From Merdiplasma sp045118075 (lineage in GTDB: Bacteria > Bacillota > Clostridia > Lachnospirales > Lachnospiraceae), in NCBI GenBank assembly GCA_045118075.1, contig JBGUOI010000188.1, positions 1-30,913 of the forward strand: a stretch of DNA of 30,913 nucleotides, given 5' to 3'. This document shows, piece after piece, positions 1 to 7,425 of this stretch. Below the pieces are notes generated by a model that ran no database searches, was not told the DNA's origin, and was given only the letters and a program-made list of their open reading frames with translations. Made by a program: the position numbers and the translations under genes. Position 1 is the first letter of the stretch. Each line of letters opens with the position of its first letter.

Positions 1-1
1 C

Positions 2-103
2 ATCATCATGTTTGACGGCTTCCTCAACATTATCATGGAATCAGCCGATGGATCTGAGATCACACCGGCTGACTTTGATGGCTATGTGAGGCTGGAATAT
101 TAA
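2..103 (+). CDS. C-terminal fragment of an unidentified protein
   Basis: An open frame enters from the left edge and reads 33 codons to TAA at 101-103, ending in ADFDGYVRLEY. The 5' part lies outside the window, so no family can be named. It is the only gene-like frame on the plus strand and is convergent with the GntR gene: its TAA overlaps the TAA of that gene (100-102) by two bases. An acidic, hydrophobic short tail of this kind is compatible with a real C-terminus, but the piece is too short to be certain. Confidence 0.45.
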   Translation: MIMFDGFLNIIMESADGSEITPADFDGYVRLEY

Positions 104-774
104 ACCGAACTCTCCAGAAGCTTCCTGATATTCTCGAGCTGCATCCGGATATGTTCTCTCATGAACGTCTGCGCTTTCTCTTCATCCCGCTCTTCCAGGG
201 AAGTCAGGATCTGTTCATGCTGACGAACCAGCTCTTTGTGAGCGCTTTCCGCTTTCAGGCTCTCCAGCCTGTACCGGAAAACCTGCTCCCGGATCTGTGA
301 CAAAAGGGTCTGGAGCATTCGGTTCTGCGCCGCATCCGCAATAATACGGTGAAATTCTTCATCTGACCGGGCACTTCCTGCCCGGTCATTTAATTCCAGA
401 CTCTCTCTGAACCGGCTAAGCGCCGAACGCATCTGGTTAAGCTGCAAAAGAGTGATGCTCCGGCACGCTTTTCTCACGGCCAGCTGTTCCAGTGCAAGGC
501 GCACTTCCATGACTTCCAGCAGGTCCCGGGGGGAGATTTTGGCAACGATCGCTCCCTTATTGGGAATCATCTTAACAAGTCCGTCCGTTTCAAGCAGGCG
601 GAGCGCTTCTCTTACAGGGGTCCTGGAGACCCCCAGCTCATTTGCCAGATGCATCTCCATCAGCCGTTCATCCGGGCTGAGCTTTCCCAGAAGGATGCCC
701 TCACGAATGGCATAATAGACCGCCTCTCTCAGGGGCTGATCCTCTCTCACCTGTAGCACCAATTGTCCTGTCAT
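100..774 (-). CDS. GntR family transcriptional regulator, FadR/FCD subfamily
   Basis: This is a 224-residue DNA-binding repressor or activator. The N-terminal winged helix-turn-helix (about residues 10-78) has the family signature: LANELGVSRTPVREALRLLE at 43-62 followed by the wing. The C-terminal FCD effector domain (about 85-215) carries the usual metal-binding pattern: D138, H142, H186 and H208. Family members normally sense a small carboxylate or sugar acid; the ligand cannot be read here. The start is ATG with GAGGAG nine bases upstream. That ribosome binding site is formed by the last two Glu codons of ispE, which ends six bases before, so translation is probably coupled to ispE. Being last in the proC-methylase-ispE transcript, it may be a passenger rather than a dedicated regulator of those genes. 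Confidence 0.93.
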   Translation of the reverse strand: MTGQLVLQVREDQPLREAVYYAIREGILLGKLSPDERLMEMHLANELGVSRTPVREALRLLETDGLVKMIPNKGAIVAKISPRDLLEVMEVRLALEQLAVRKACRSITLLQLNQMRSALSRFRESLELNDRAGSARSDEEFHRIIADAAQNRMLQTLLSQIREQVFRYRLESLKAESAHKELVRQHEQILTSLEERDEEKAQTFMREHIRMQLENIRKLLESSV

Positions 775-780
775 AGTTTT

Positions 781-1689
781 TTACTCCTCAGCATGCTTTT
801 CCCGGTTGTCAGCACTACGGCCATCTGTCAGAAACATATCCGTCAGGTACACCTGCTGCAGGCCTTCCTGCATTTTCAATTCTTCCGCGGTTTTACGCGC
901 CGCTTCACGGTCTTCAAACAAGCCGAACACCGTAGGACCGCTGCCGCTCATCATCGCGCCGATGGCGCCTCCCGAAAGCATTCTCTCCCTGATCCGGCCG
1001 ATCTGCGGGCAGATGTCCAGGGTGACCGTCTCCAGAACATTCCCCATCGCCTGTGCAAGCGCACGCAGGTCGCCGTTTTCAATCGCCCTGATCTGGGAGT
1101 CAATATCCGGATGCTTTTTGAGCGCACCCACATCCAGATGAGTGTATACATACTTCGTGGATATATGGGCATCCGGCTTAGCCAGCAGTACATAACATCT
1201 GGGAGGCGAAGGAAGCCTTGTCAGTCGGTCGCCGATCCCCTCGGCAAGGGCCGTTCCCCGCATCAGGCAGAACGGAACATCCGCGCCGATGGCACTTGCC
1301 CGGCTCATCAGCTCAGGCAGTGACAGCCCCAGGCCGAACAGCCGGTTGACACCGATCATGGCCGCTGCGGCATCGGTACTTCCGCCCGCCAGCCCGGCTG
1401 CCACCGGTATGTGTTTTTCCAGGTCCACGAAGACGCCTTCCGTGACTTCGAATTCATCCATCAAAAGCTGGCAGGCACGGACAACCAGGTTATCGCGGTC
1501 CACCGGAAGAAACGGAAGATTCGTCTTCAGGCGGACCCCCTCTGCCCTCGTCCGGCGCATCGTGAGGCGGTCAAACAGCCGGACGCTCTGCATGATCATC
1601 CGGAGTTCATGATACCCGTCCTCGCGTCTGCGCAGCACGTCCAGGCCGAGATTGATCTTGGCACAGGCCTTCAGTGAAATCTCTTTCAT
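781..1689 (-). CDS. ispE: 4-diphosphocytidyl-2-C-methyl-D-erythritol kinase
   Basis: Cytosolic kinase of the MEP pathway; it phosphorylates CDP-methylerythritol on the 2-hydroxyl with ATP, on the way to isopentenyl diphosphate. The 302-residue protein has the GHMP-kinase fold signature: the N-terminal KACAKINLGLDVL with K11, the ATP loop PVAAGLAGGSTDAA at 95-108, and GADVPF with the presumed catalytic D137. A third GHMP motif, SGSGPTVFGLF, lies near residue 245. Length is normal for the family (about 280-300). The start is ATG preceded by GAGG. It lies seven bases downstream of the methyltransferase gene and six bases upstream of the GntR gene, consistent with one operon. Confidence 0.96.
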   Translation of the reverse strand: MKEISLKACAKINLGLDVLRRREDGYHELRMIMQSVRLFDRLTMRRTRAEGVRLKTNLPFLPVDRDNLVVRACQLLMDEFEVTEGVFVDLEKHIPVAAGLAGGSTDAAAAMIGVNRLFGLGLSLPELMSRASAIGADVPFCLMRGTALAEGIGDRLTRLPSPPRCYVLLAKPDAHISTKYVYTHLDVGALKKHPDIDSQIRAIENGDLRALAQAMGNVLETVTLDICPQIGRIRERMLSGGAIGAMMSGSGPTVFGLFEDREAARKTAEELKMQEGLQQVYLTDMFLTDGRSADNREKHAEE

Positions 1690-1696
1690 GGGTTCC

Positions 1697-2863
1697 TCAC
1701 ATATTTTCCCGCAGCCACGGGACCTGACCCTCCGGCACGTTGGTAATGATCAGGTGCAGGGCATTCCGGTCATTGCGGCTGCGCACATTGTACAGATACC
1801 GGTTCTCAAAAGGAAGGATCCTGAATTTCCCCTCATACAGGCTCCGGATGAGCGGTGTATCCTTGATCACCAGGATAAATGATGCTTTCAGGTTTTCCAG
1901 GAGTTTCGCCAGCCGGGCCTGGTCCTCCGGTCCGAACTCATTCCCCTCATAGTCGGAGAATTCAGTGTCATAGGGCGGATCGAGGAAGACAAAGTCGCGT
2001 TCCGTCATATCCAGTGATGTCATCAGCTCCTCAAAATCCATGCAGTAGAGCTGCGTCCGGCCAAGCAAAGAGGCCACCGGCCTGGAGAACATGCGCTCCA
2101 CCTTCGCCGTAAGATCCTTGTGATTATAGCTGATCCCACCGTAGGGAATGTTGAATTCTCCCTTCCGGTTATATCGGAACATGGATCCGTAGCAGTACTC
2201 GCGGATAAAATAGAAATTGGCGATCCTGTAAGCATCCGTCGTGATCATTCTGCCCGAGGCGATGTCATTGAAAACACCGCGCAGGTACAGGTAATATCCC
2301 GAGGTAAAGCCGGTGATCAGGTTCTCCTTAAGATCAGCGGCGCTGAGCGGTTTTTTCCGGTGGTTGTGCACGGTCCGGATCATTTTATCTTCCACCGAAT
2401 CGCACATCACCCGGTAAAACTCATCCCTGTCGGGGATCAGATCGCTGACGACCGCTTCATCCGTCACGATCTCACGCACCAGTGCCCGATGGATCTCCAG
2501 CTTCCTGACATCGGCCGCATTCTCACCCGATAAGGCTTTCTCATAGAGTTCAAAAAGCAGGTGCAGGAGGTTGTAAGAACTGCTGCATCGTTCCTGGAGA
2601 GCACTGAATGTCCGGCACTGGAGGTTCAGTATCCGGTAAAATTCCTTGTCCTGATTTTTTACCATCTCATAAAAATCCATCAGGTACTTTGATGTATCGT
2701 TGAGGATGGCACTCGGGGGATTCAAATGGAAATACAGGGCTGCGCCGCCCGCAAACGGTTCGATGTACCGGTCATGATCCGGAATCAGGTGCAGGAACTG
2801 CCCGATCTCTGAGCCTTTCCCGCCCGGCCACTTGATCAGCGGCCTGGGAGTAATCTTTTTCAT
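1697..2863 (-). CDS. D12-class adenine-specific DNA methyltransferase (orphan)
   Basis: Predicted N6-adenine DNA methyltransferase using S-adenosylmethionine. The 388-residue protein shows the alpha-class order of motifs: KWPGGK at 11-16, the AdoMet-binding motif EPFAGGAALYF at 35-45, and the catalytic DPPY in FVFLDPPYDTEF near residue 295. It is longer than the roughly 280 residues of E. coli Dam, with extra sequence between the two motif blocks that probably holds the target-recognition region. The recognition site cannot be told from the sequence. No restriction endonuclease or specificity subunit is nearby; instead it lies between proC (16 bases away) and ispE (7 bases away), so it appears to be a solitary methylase co-transcribed with housekeeping genes. 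RBS GGGGACGGG precedes the ATG. Confidence 0.9.
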   Translation of the reverse strand: MKKITPRPLIKWPGGKGSEIGQFLHLIPDHDRYIEPFAGGAALYFHLNPPSAILNDTSKYLMDFYEMVKNQDKEFYRILNLQCRTFSALQERCSSSYNLLHLLFELYEKALSGENAADVRKLEIHRALVREIVTDEAVVSDLIPDRDEFYRVMCDSVEDKMIRTVHNHRKKPLSAADLKENLITGFTSGYYLYLRGVFNDIASGRMITTDAYRIANFYFIREYCYGSMFRYNRKGEFNIPYGGISYNHKDLTAKVERMFSRPVASLLGRTQLYCMDFEELMTSLDMTERDFVFLDPPYDTEFSDYEGNEFGPEDQARLAKLLENLKASFILVIKDTPLIRSLYEGKFRILPFENRYLYNVRSRNDRNALHLIITNVPEGQVPWLRENM

Positions 2864-2879
2864 ATCCCGTCCCCTGTCA

Positions 2880-3671
2880 TTATAATTGTTCCGATTTTCT
2901 GTCGCAGGCGATCACAGCTTCTATGACAGCGCTGCGGAAGCCTTTCTCTTCGAGCACCCGGACCGCCTGAGCCGTTGTTCCGCCCGGTGAGCAGACCATA
3001 TCCTTCAGCTCACCCGGATGCTTTCCGCTCTCGAGCACCATCTTTGCGCTTCCGAGCACTGCCTGCGCCGCGAAGCGGTAGGCCTGCGCTCTGGGCATTC
3101 CGTCAGCCACGGCTCCGTCCGCAAGCGCCTCGATCAGCATGAACACATAGGCCGGCGAGCTGCCTGAGACCCCGGTCACCACGTTCATCAGCTTTTCCGG
3201 AAGGACCTCCGTCCTCGCAAAGCTCTCGCAGATGCGGCGCACCACTTCCGTCTCCTCCGGCGTGACATTCTCATCGGGGCAGATACCCATCATGCCCTCG
3301 CCTACCAGCGCCGGCGTGTTGGGCATGGTACGGATAAGCTTGCACGGCCTGCCGATCCGCTCTTTGATCCACGCGATGGTCTTTCCGGGCGCGATCGAAA
3401 CGATCAGCATATCCTCCGATACCGCCGGAGCGATATCCTCAAGCATCCCTTCAAAAAACTGCGGCTTGACCGCCAGGTACAGCACATCGGCAAACGCCGT
3501 CGTCTCCTTGTTTGTTCCGGTCAGGATCCCCGTCTCCTTCGAGATCGCTTCCAGCGTTTTAGGGTTGATATCGCTGACCATCATCTCATCGGGCTTCGCA
3601 AGCCCTCCCTTCAGGATGCCCCTGATCATCGCACCGGCCATGTTGCCGCCGCCGATAAAACCTATCTTCAT
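2880..3671 (-). CDS. proC: Pyrroline-5-carboxylate reductase
   Basis: Last step of proline synthesis: NAD(P)H-dependent reduction of 1-pyrroline-5-carboxylate. The protein begins MKIGFIGGGNMAGAM, the N-terminal Rossmann motif (GxGxM type), and carries the family signature PGGTTAQAVRVLEEKG close to the C-terminus. The frame stays open 24 codons further upstream to 3743, but the ATG at 3669-3671 directly begins the Rossmann strand and has AGAAGG eight bases upstream, so I use it; this gives 263 residues, the normal size. It is the first gene of the proC-methylase-ispE-gntR set, and a plausible promoter lies 45-50 bases upstream. Confidence 0.96.
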   Translation of the reverse strand: MKIGFIGGGNMAGAMIRGILKGGLAKPDEMMVSDINPKTLEAISKETGILTGTNKETTAFADVLYLAVKPQFFEGMLEDIAPAVSEDMLIVSIAPGKTIAWIKERIGRPCKLIRTMPNTPALVGEGMMGICPDENVTPEETEVVRRICESFARTEVLPEKLMNVVTGVSGSSPAYVFMLIEALADGAVADGMPRAQAYRFAAQAVLGSAKMVLESGKHPGELKDMVCSPGGTTAQAVRVLEEKGFRSAVIEAVIACDRKSEQL

Positions 3672-3714
3672 ATCACTGCCTTCTTTCTGAAAAAACAAAT
3701 AATGCGCTGCTGTT

Positions 3715-3723
3715 ATTTTATCA
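3715..3723 (-). promoter_or_regulatory. Putative extended -10 promoter of proC
   Basis: On the minus strand the sequence reads TGATAAAAT, an extended -10 element (TGn plus TAAAAT, 5 of 6 consensus), 44 bases before the proC ATG. No good -35 is seen. It lies between the upstream terminator and proC, which is where a promoter is needed. Confidence 0.45.
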
Positions 3724-3778
3724 CACACACCGGCAAAAATCACTTTGAAAGATGACAGGGAATGGTGTGCCGCGAAAT

Positions 3779-3827
3779 ATAAAAGTGCTGCGCAGAAAGC
3801 CGCGTTTTTTGCTTCTGCACAGCACTT
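3779..3827 (-). terminator. Rho-independent terminator after the YkgJ gene
   Basis: A long inverted repeat pairs 3783-3797 with 3813-3827 (AAGTGCTG and GCAGAA arms with one internal mismatch, stem extendable into GC pairs). Read on the minus strand it is followed by TTTTATATTT. It closes the ywlC-phosphatase-upp-dCMP deaminase-ykgJ transcript. Confidence 0.82.
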
Positions 3828-3850
3828 GTAATTATTTGAGGCATCCCCTC

Positions 3851-4516
3851 TTATCCGGCCAGTGAAAGGTCTTTTCTGGCCCTGGCCAGCCGCTGTTCAA
3901 ACTGCTCGTAAAAGCCGGGCTCTTCTTCCCAGTCCCGGCGGTAGAAAAGCTGGACCAGGTACAGGCATACCTGCTTTTGAAGTTTCTCGCTTTCGCCGTC
4001 GATCAGATGCTGTACCTGCTTTATGAAAGCGTGCCATTGACGCACATACTCCTCATAGCGGGGCAGGTCATCTATCCCGAGCCACTTTGATACGCGGGTC
4101 TTTACCCTGGGCTTCGGGCACTCCTTTGCCTGAAGGAAGTAGCGAAAATCCCCGCCATCGTCGTAGTAACGCCCAAGCGGGAAGAGCCGGCAGAAACCGG
4201 GCCGGCTTGTGTGGATCGTACAGCGCCCGTTCCCGTCAAGGAACGTGCATGCGCCATCCTCAGCCATCGCCATCACCGGTGTGATCAGCCCGTCCGCCAC
4301 CGTGAGAGTGATATGTTTCTCAAGCAGCCGGTCAAAATCCAGGCCGGTCACCTGCTTCATCTGCCGGATGTCCCACGGATCAAGCAGGATGGTATCGGTC
4401 ATGGTCCTGCAGCAGTCGCTGCAGCCTCTGCAGTCCATGGTATCGGCCTTTACCAGGTCAGAGGCGGTATAGAACCTGCCATCCCAGATCTCGCTGATAT
4501 CTACGTCCCTGATCAA
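3851..4516 (-). CDS. YkgJ-type cysteine cluster protein
   Basis: A 221-residue member of the YkgJ/UPF0153 family, small proteins thought to bind zinc or an iron-sulfur cluster; their biochemical role is not established. The family motif is clear: CRGCSDCC (C29, C32, C35, C36), then C90, C99 with CTIH (H102), and the PGFCRLFP block (C109, R110). The C-terminal third is helical and charged. The start codon is TTG at 4514-4516, with GGAG eight bases upstream; TTG and the TGA stop of the dCMP deaminase gene overlap as TTGA, so the two are translationally coupled. No later ATG leaves the first cysteines intact with a proper leader. Confidence 0.88.
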   Translation of the reverse strand: MIRDVDISEIWDGRFYTASDLVKADTMDCRGCSDCCRTMTDTILLDPWDIRQMKQVTGLDFDRLLEKHITLTVADGLITPVMAMAEDGACTFLDGNGRCTIHTSRPGFCRLFPLGRYYDDGGDFRYFLQAKECPKPRVKTRVSKWLGIDDLPRYEEYVRQWHAFIKQVQHLIDGESEKLQKQVCLYLVQLFYRRDWEEEPGFYEQFEQRLARARKDLSLAG

Positions 4517-4998
4517 AGCTCGATCTCCACTCGGCGGCCGGTACGGGCATACCGGCGCACTTTGACGCCCGCTGCCTGCAGCATCCGGACGCTGGCCAGT
4601 ACGGGTACTGTCTCCGCGTATTTATTTTCATCATAGATAAGTTCGCGGATCCCGGACTGGATGATCGCCTTGGCGCACTCGTTGCAGGGGAAGAGAGTCA
4701 CATAGATCTTTGCCCCCTCCAGGCTGCCGCCGCGGTAATTGAGGATGGCATTGAGTTCGCTGTGCACCGTATAGACGTACTTCCGGTCCAGCTCCTCGCC
4801 TTCTCTCGCCCAGGGGAATTCATCGTCGGAGCATCCGAGCGGAAACCCGTTGTAGCCCATGGATAAAATCTTGTTTGCCTGACTTACGATGCAGGCACCG
4901 ACCTGGGTGTTGGGATCCTTCGACCTCATGGCTGCCAGTTTGGCAACACCCATGAAGTACTCGTCCCAGGAGATATAATCCTGTCTCTTATCGCTCAT
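4513..4998 (-). CDS. comEB: dCMP deaminase (ComEB-type cytidine/deoxycytidylate deaminase)
   Basis: Zinc enzyme that deaminates dCMP to dUMP, the precursor for thymidylate synthesis. The 161-residue protein carries the deaminase zinc site: TVHSELNAI (H79, catalytic E81) and PCNEC (C105, C108). The N-terminal SWDEYFMGVAKLAA block is typical of the ComEB group. RBS AGAGGT lies four bases before the ATG. It sits 25 bases downstream of upp, so two pyrimidine nucleotide genes are adjacent, and overlaps ykgJ by a TTGA junction. The ComEB name is historical; a role in competence is not implied. Confidence 0.95.
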   Translation of the reverse strand: MSDKRQDYISWDEYFMGVAKLAAMRSKDPNTQVGACIVSQANKILSMGYNGFPLGCSDDEFPWAREGEELDRKYVYTVHSELNAILNYRGGSLEGAKIYVTLFPCNECAKAIIQSGIRELIYDENKYAETVPVLASVRMLQAAGVKVRRYARTGRRVEIEL

Positions 4999-5023
4999 TT
5001 TTACCTCTGTTTTACTTCAAAGA

Positions 5024-5653
5024 TTATTTCGTTCCGAAGATACGGTCGCCCGCATCGCCCAGGCCCGGCACGATGTAACCGTGATCATTGAGATGATCAT
5101 CAAGGGCGGCGATGTAGATATCCACATCCGGATGGTCTTTCTGCATCCTTGCAACACCTTCCGGAGCCGCGATGATGCACATGAAGCGGATGTTCTTGCA
5201 GCCGTGCTCCTTGAGCATGCGGATGGCGGCCGAGGAGGATCCGCCGGTCGCGAGCATGGGATCTACCACGAAGATCTCTCTCTCGTCGGTGTCGGTGGGC
5301 AGCTTGCAGAAATACTCCACGGGCTCAAGCGTCTCGGGATCACGGTACAGGCCGATATGGCCAACCTTGGCGGTCGGAATGATATCGAGCATACCGTCCA
5401 CCATGCCCAGGCCGGCGCGGAGGATCGGCACCACTGCCAGTTTCTTTCCTTCCAGTTCCTTGACGGTCGTTTTGCAGATGGGTGTTTCGATCTCAACATC
5501 CATCAGTTTCAGGTCGCGGGTCGCCTCAAAACACATCAGTTTTGCGATCTCGCTGATCAGTGTCCTGAAATCCTTCGTGCCCGTCTCAATACGGCGGATC
5601 ACACCAACTTTGTGCTGAATCAGCGGATGATCAAGTACGATTACTTTAGACAT
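5024..5653 (-). CDS. upp: Uracil phosphoribosyltransferase
   Basis: Pyrimidine salvage enzyme converting uracil and PRPP to UMP. Length (209 residues) and sequence are textbook: PILRAGLGMVDGML at about 76-89 and the PRPP-binding loop VVDPMLATGGSSSAA at 129-143, ending with GDAGDRIFGTK. The ATG has a strong AGGAGGAG seven bases upstream and its first eight bases overlap the end of the phosphatase-like gene. In Bacillus upp also belongs to the ywl region near the Sua5 gene, but rpiB and glyA, which lie between them there, are absent here. Confidence 0.97.
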   Translation of the reverse strand: MSKVIVLDHPLIQHKVGVIRRIETGTKDFRTLISEIAKLMCFEATRDLKLMDVEIETPICKTTVKELEGKKLAVVPILRAGLGMVDGMLDIIPTAKVGHIGLYRDPETLEPVEYFCKLPTDTDEREIFVVDPMLATGGSSSAAIRMLKEHGCKNIRFMCIIAAPEGVARMQKDHPDVDIYIAALDDHLNDHGYIVPGLGDAGDRIFGTK

Positions 5654-6110
5654 AGGTTTTCTCCTCCTGTAGCAGCAGTTCCGATAATCTGTCCAACATC
5701 GTGTTCAATTGCTCATAACATTTCTGATAATCCTCCAGCGTACCGCCGTATGGATCGAAGACTTCGTCATCGGCGCCTATATAAGCGCGCAGCGCAAAAA
5801 CATTGACGGGGTTTTCATATTCGCTGTAGATCTTATCCTGCTGTTCCATCGACATGGTCAGGATAAGCGTACGCTCATCGAAGTCCTCCTGCCCGAGCGG
5901 TTTGCTCATATGGTCCCCGCTTGTAAGCCCCGCCAGGGAAAGGACCTCTTCCGTCTTCGGATTGACCGGCTCCGGAAACAGGACTACCAGTCCCCTGGAT
6001 TCGATCAGAATATCCTCCAGCTTAAAGCGGTCCTGCATGATCGCTTCAGCGATCGGACTGACGCACGTATTCTGAGTATCTACGAACAGCAGCTTGTCGT
6101 ACCTCTTCAA
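5646..6110 (-). CDS. Catalytically degenerate low-molecular-weight phosphatase homologue (YwlE-like)
   Basis: The 154-residue protein has the size and fold pattern of low-molecular-weight protein tyrosine/arginine phosphatases, and sits next to the Sua5 gene as ywlE does in Bacillus. Active members begin with a P-loop of the form VCxGNxCRSPMAEA. Here the matching stretch is FVDTQNTCVSPIAEA (residues 9-23): the nucleophilic Cys is D11, the loop Gly is Q13, and the transition-state Arg is V17, while C16, SP and AEA are kept. The general-acid loop DPYGG (D119) is also retained. As written it should not catalyse phosphate hydrolysis, so it is more likely a pseudo-enzyme with a binding or regulatory role. 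The frame is intact, with a TTG start and GGGAG about seven bases upstream, and overlaps upp by eight bases. Confidence 0.85.
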   Translation of the reverse strand: MKRYDKLLFVDTQNTCVSPIAEAIMQDRFKLEDILIESRGLVVLFPEPVNPKTEEVLSLAGLTSGDHMSKPLGQEDFDERTLILTMSMEQQDKIYSEYENPVNVFALRAYIGADDEVFDPYGGTLEDYQKCYEQLNTMLDRLSELLLQEEKTYV

Positions 6111-6123
6111 AATATAACTCCCT

Positions 6124-7179
6124 TCACACTTTTTCTGCCCTGATCACATGGTGACCGGCGGCTTTGAGAAGTCTGTTCATGATCGCATCTCCAAGCTGTC
6201 CTTCCTCAAATGCCTCTGAATAGATTCTGTCTGTCTCCAGTTCATCAAATTCGCGCAGCAGGGCGTACAGGTGCATGGCGATGGTTCTCTCATCATTTCT
6301 GGTCCCGGCTGCCCTGACCGTTCCTTCGCCGTAACGGCCGGCGCTCTCGATGGCAGCGATAATCCCCACCTTCAGGCCGGCAGCGGTATCCTTCCGGACC
6401 AGTTCTTGGATCGTTCTGACCACATCGTTCTCTTCTCCTTCAACGATGGTCAGCTGCGCCTTCGGGGCATAGTGGCGGTACTTCATTCCCGGGGCTCTGG
6501 GACGCACCTTCTCATCTTCCGATGTCAGGCCCTTGTCAACCGTCACTTTCCCGAGAACTTCCTCAAGCATCGCCCGGCTGATATAACCCGGACGAAGAAT
6601 TTCGGGCGTTTCACCGGTCAGGTCCACGATCGTAGACTCAAGGCCGATGCCTACGCTGCCGCCATCTATAATGCAGTCGATCCGTCCGTCCAGGTCTTCG
6701 ATCACATGCGCCGCACTCGTGGGACTTGGCCTTCCGGAAGTGTTGGCACTCGGGGCCGCCACAAACCCTCCGGCTGCCCGGATCAGTTCAAGCGCTGCCG
6801 GATGGTTCGGCATCCTCACCGCTACCGTCTTCAGTCCGCCCGTCGTCGTATCGGGCACGATAGGACTCTTTGGCAGAATCATGGTAAGCGGTCCGGGCCA
6901 GAAAGCCTGTGCCAGGATGAGTGCGCTCTGAGGGATTTCCGTTACGAGCAGCTCCAGGTCCTCGAGCCTTTCGATGTGCACGATCAGCGGATTGTCACTC
7001 GGCCGCCCCTTCGCCGCATAGATCTTAGCGGAAGAAGCCTCATCAAGCGCGTTCCCGCCCAGTCCGTACACGGTCTCCGTGGGGAATGCCACGAGTCCTC
7101 CGCTCCTCAGGATCTCCCCTGCCCGGCGGATCATCTCCGGGTCGGTCTTCTCCCTCATATCCATTATGATCGTCTGCAT
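6124..7179 (-). CDS. ywlC: L-threonylcarbamoyladenylate synthase, Sua5 type
   Basis: Makes threonylcarbamoyl-AMP from threonine, bicarbonate and ATP, the first step of the universal t6A37 tRNA modification. The N-terminal YrdC domain (about 8-200) shows LVAFPTETVYGLGGNA and KGRPSDNPLIVHI. The C-terminal Sua5 domain follows after a linker beginning RPRAPGMKYRHYAPKA near residue 230. At 351 residues it is the long two-domain Sua5 form rather than the short TsaC form. It is first in the operon with the phosphatase-like gene, upp, dCMP deaminase and ykgJ, 13 bases before the next start. The ATG at 7177-7179 has a GGGG-containing RBS; an internal ATG six codons on is a weaker alternative. Confidence 0.95.
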   Translation of the reverse strand: MQTIIMDMREKTDPEMIRRAGEILRSGGLVAFPTETVYGLGGNALDEASSAKIYAAKGRPSDNPLIVHIERLEDLELLVTEIPQSALILAQAFWPGPLTMILPKSPIVPDTTTGGLKTVAVRMPNHPAALELIRAAGGFVAAPSANTSGRPSPTSAAHVIEDLDGRIDCIIDGGSVGIGLESTIVDLTGETPEILRPGYISRAMLEEVLGKVTVDKGLTSEDEKVRPRAPGMKYRHYAPKAQLTIVEGEENDVVRTIQELVRKDTAAGLKVGIIAAIESAGRYGEGTVRAAGTRNDERTIAMHLYALLREFDELETDRIYSEAFEEGQLGDAIMNRLLKAAGHHVIRAEKV

Positions 7180-7254
7180 GCGCTCACTGCCCCAGTCCTT
7201 TTAATTTGATGAAACGGACGGGCGGAATATTTCTCCCGCCCGGACACCGCTAGT

Positions 7255-7263
7255 ATTATACCA
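7255..7263 (-). promoter_or_regulatory. Extended -10 promoter of the ywlC operon
   Basis: The minus strand reads TGGTATAAT, a perfect -10 hexamer with the TGn extension, 75 bases before the ywlC start and downstream of the S1-gene terminator. A recognisable -35 is lacking, as is common for extended -10 promoters. A GC-rich hairpin (7219-7225 with 7236-7242) lies in the predicted leader. Confidence 0.6.
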
Positions 7264-7378
7264 CCATGCACATGGGATTAAAAACGATTCTTCTTTACAT
7301 AAGTATTACAGGAGCCGCATTATCATCCCAGATGCTCACCGTAATTCCGGAAATATCCATTGCCCTGCGAATGGATAT

Positions 7379-7408
7379 AAAAAAGGTGACTGCCATACGG
7401 CAGTCACC
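7379..7408 (-). terminator. Rho-independent terminator of the S1-domain gene
   Basis: Perfect 10-bp stem GGTGACTGCC (7385-7394) with GGCAGTCACC (7399-7408), four-base loop, followed on the minus strand by six T. It ends 17 bases downstream of the S1 gene stop. A second, weaker 9-bp inverted repeat (7353-7361 with 7370-7378) lies immediately beyond. Confidence 0.92.
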
Positions 7409-7425
7409 TGACATGATTCATTAGG

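Noticed and set aside
2880..3743. Longer proC start at 3743
   Set aside because: The extra 24 residues precede the Rossmann strand, run into the promoter region and lack a ribosome binding site; ATG at 3669-3671 is well supported.
7219..7242. Hairpin CGGGCGG/CCGCCCG as a terminator
   Set aside because: No T-run follows on either strand, and it lies between the ywlC promoter and its gene, so it is at most a leader structure.
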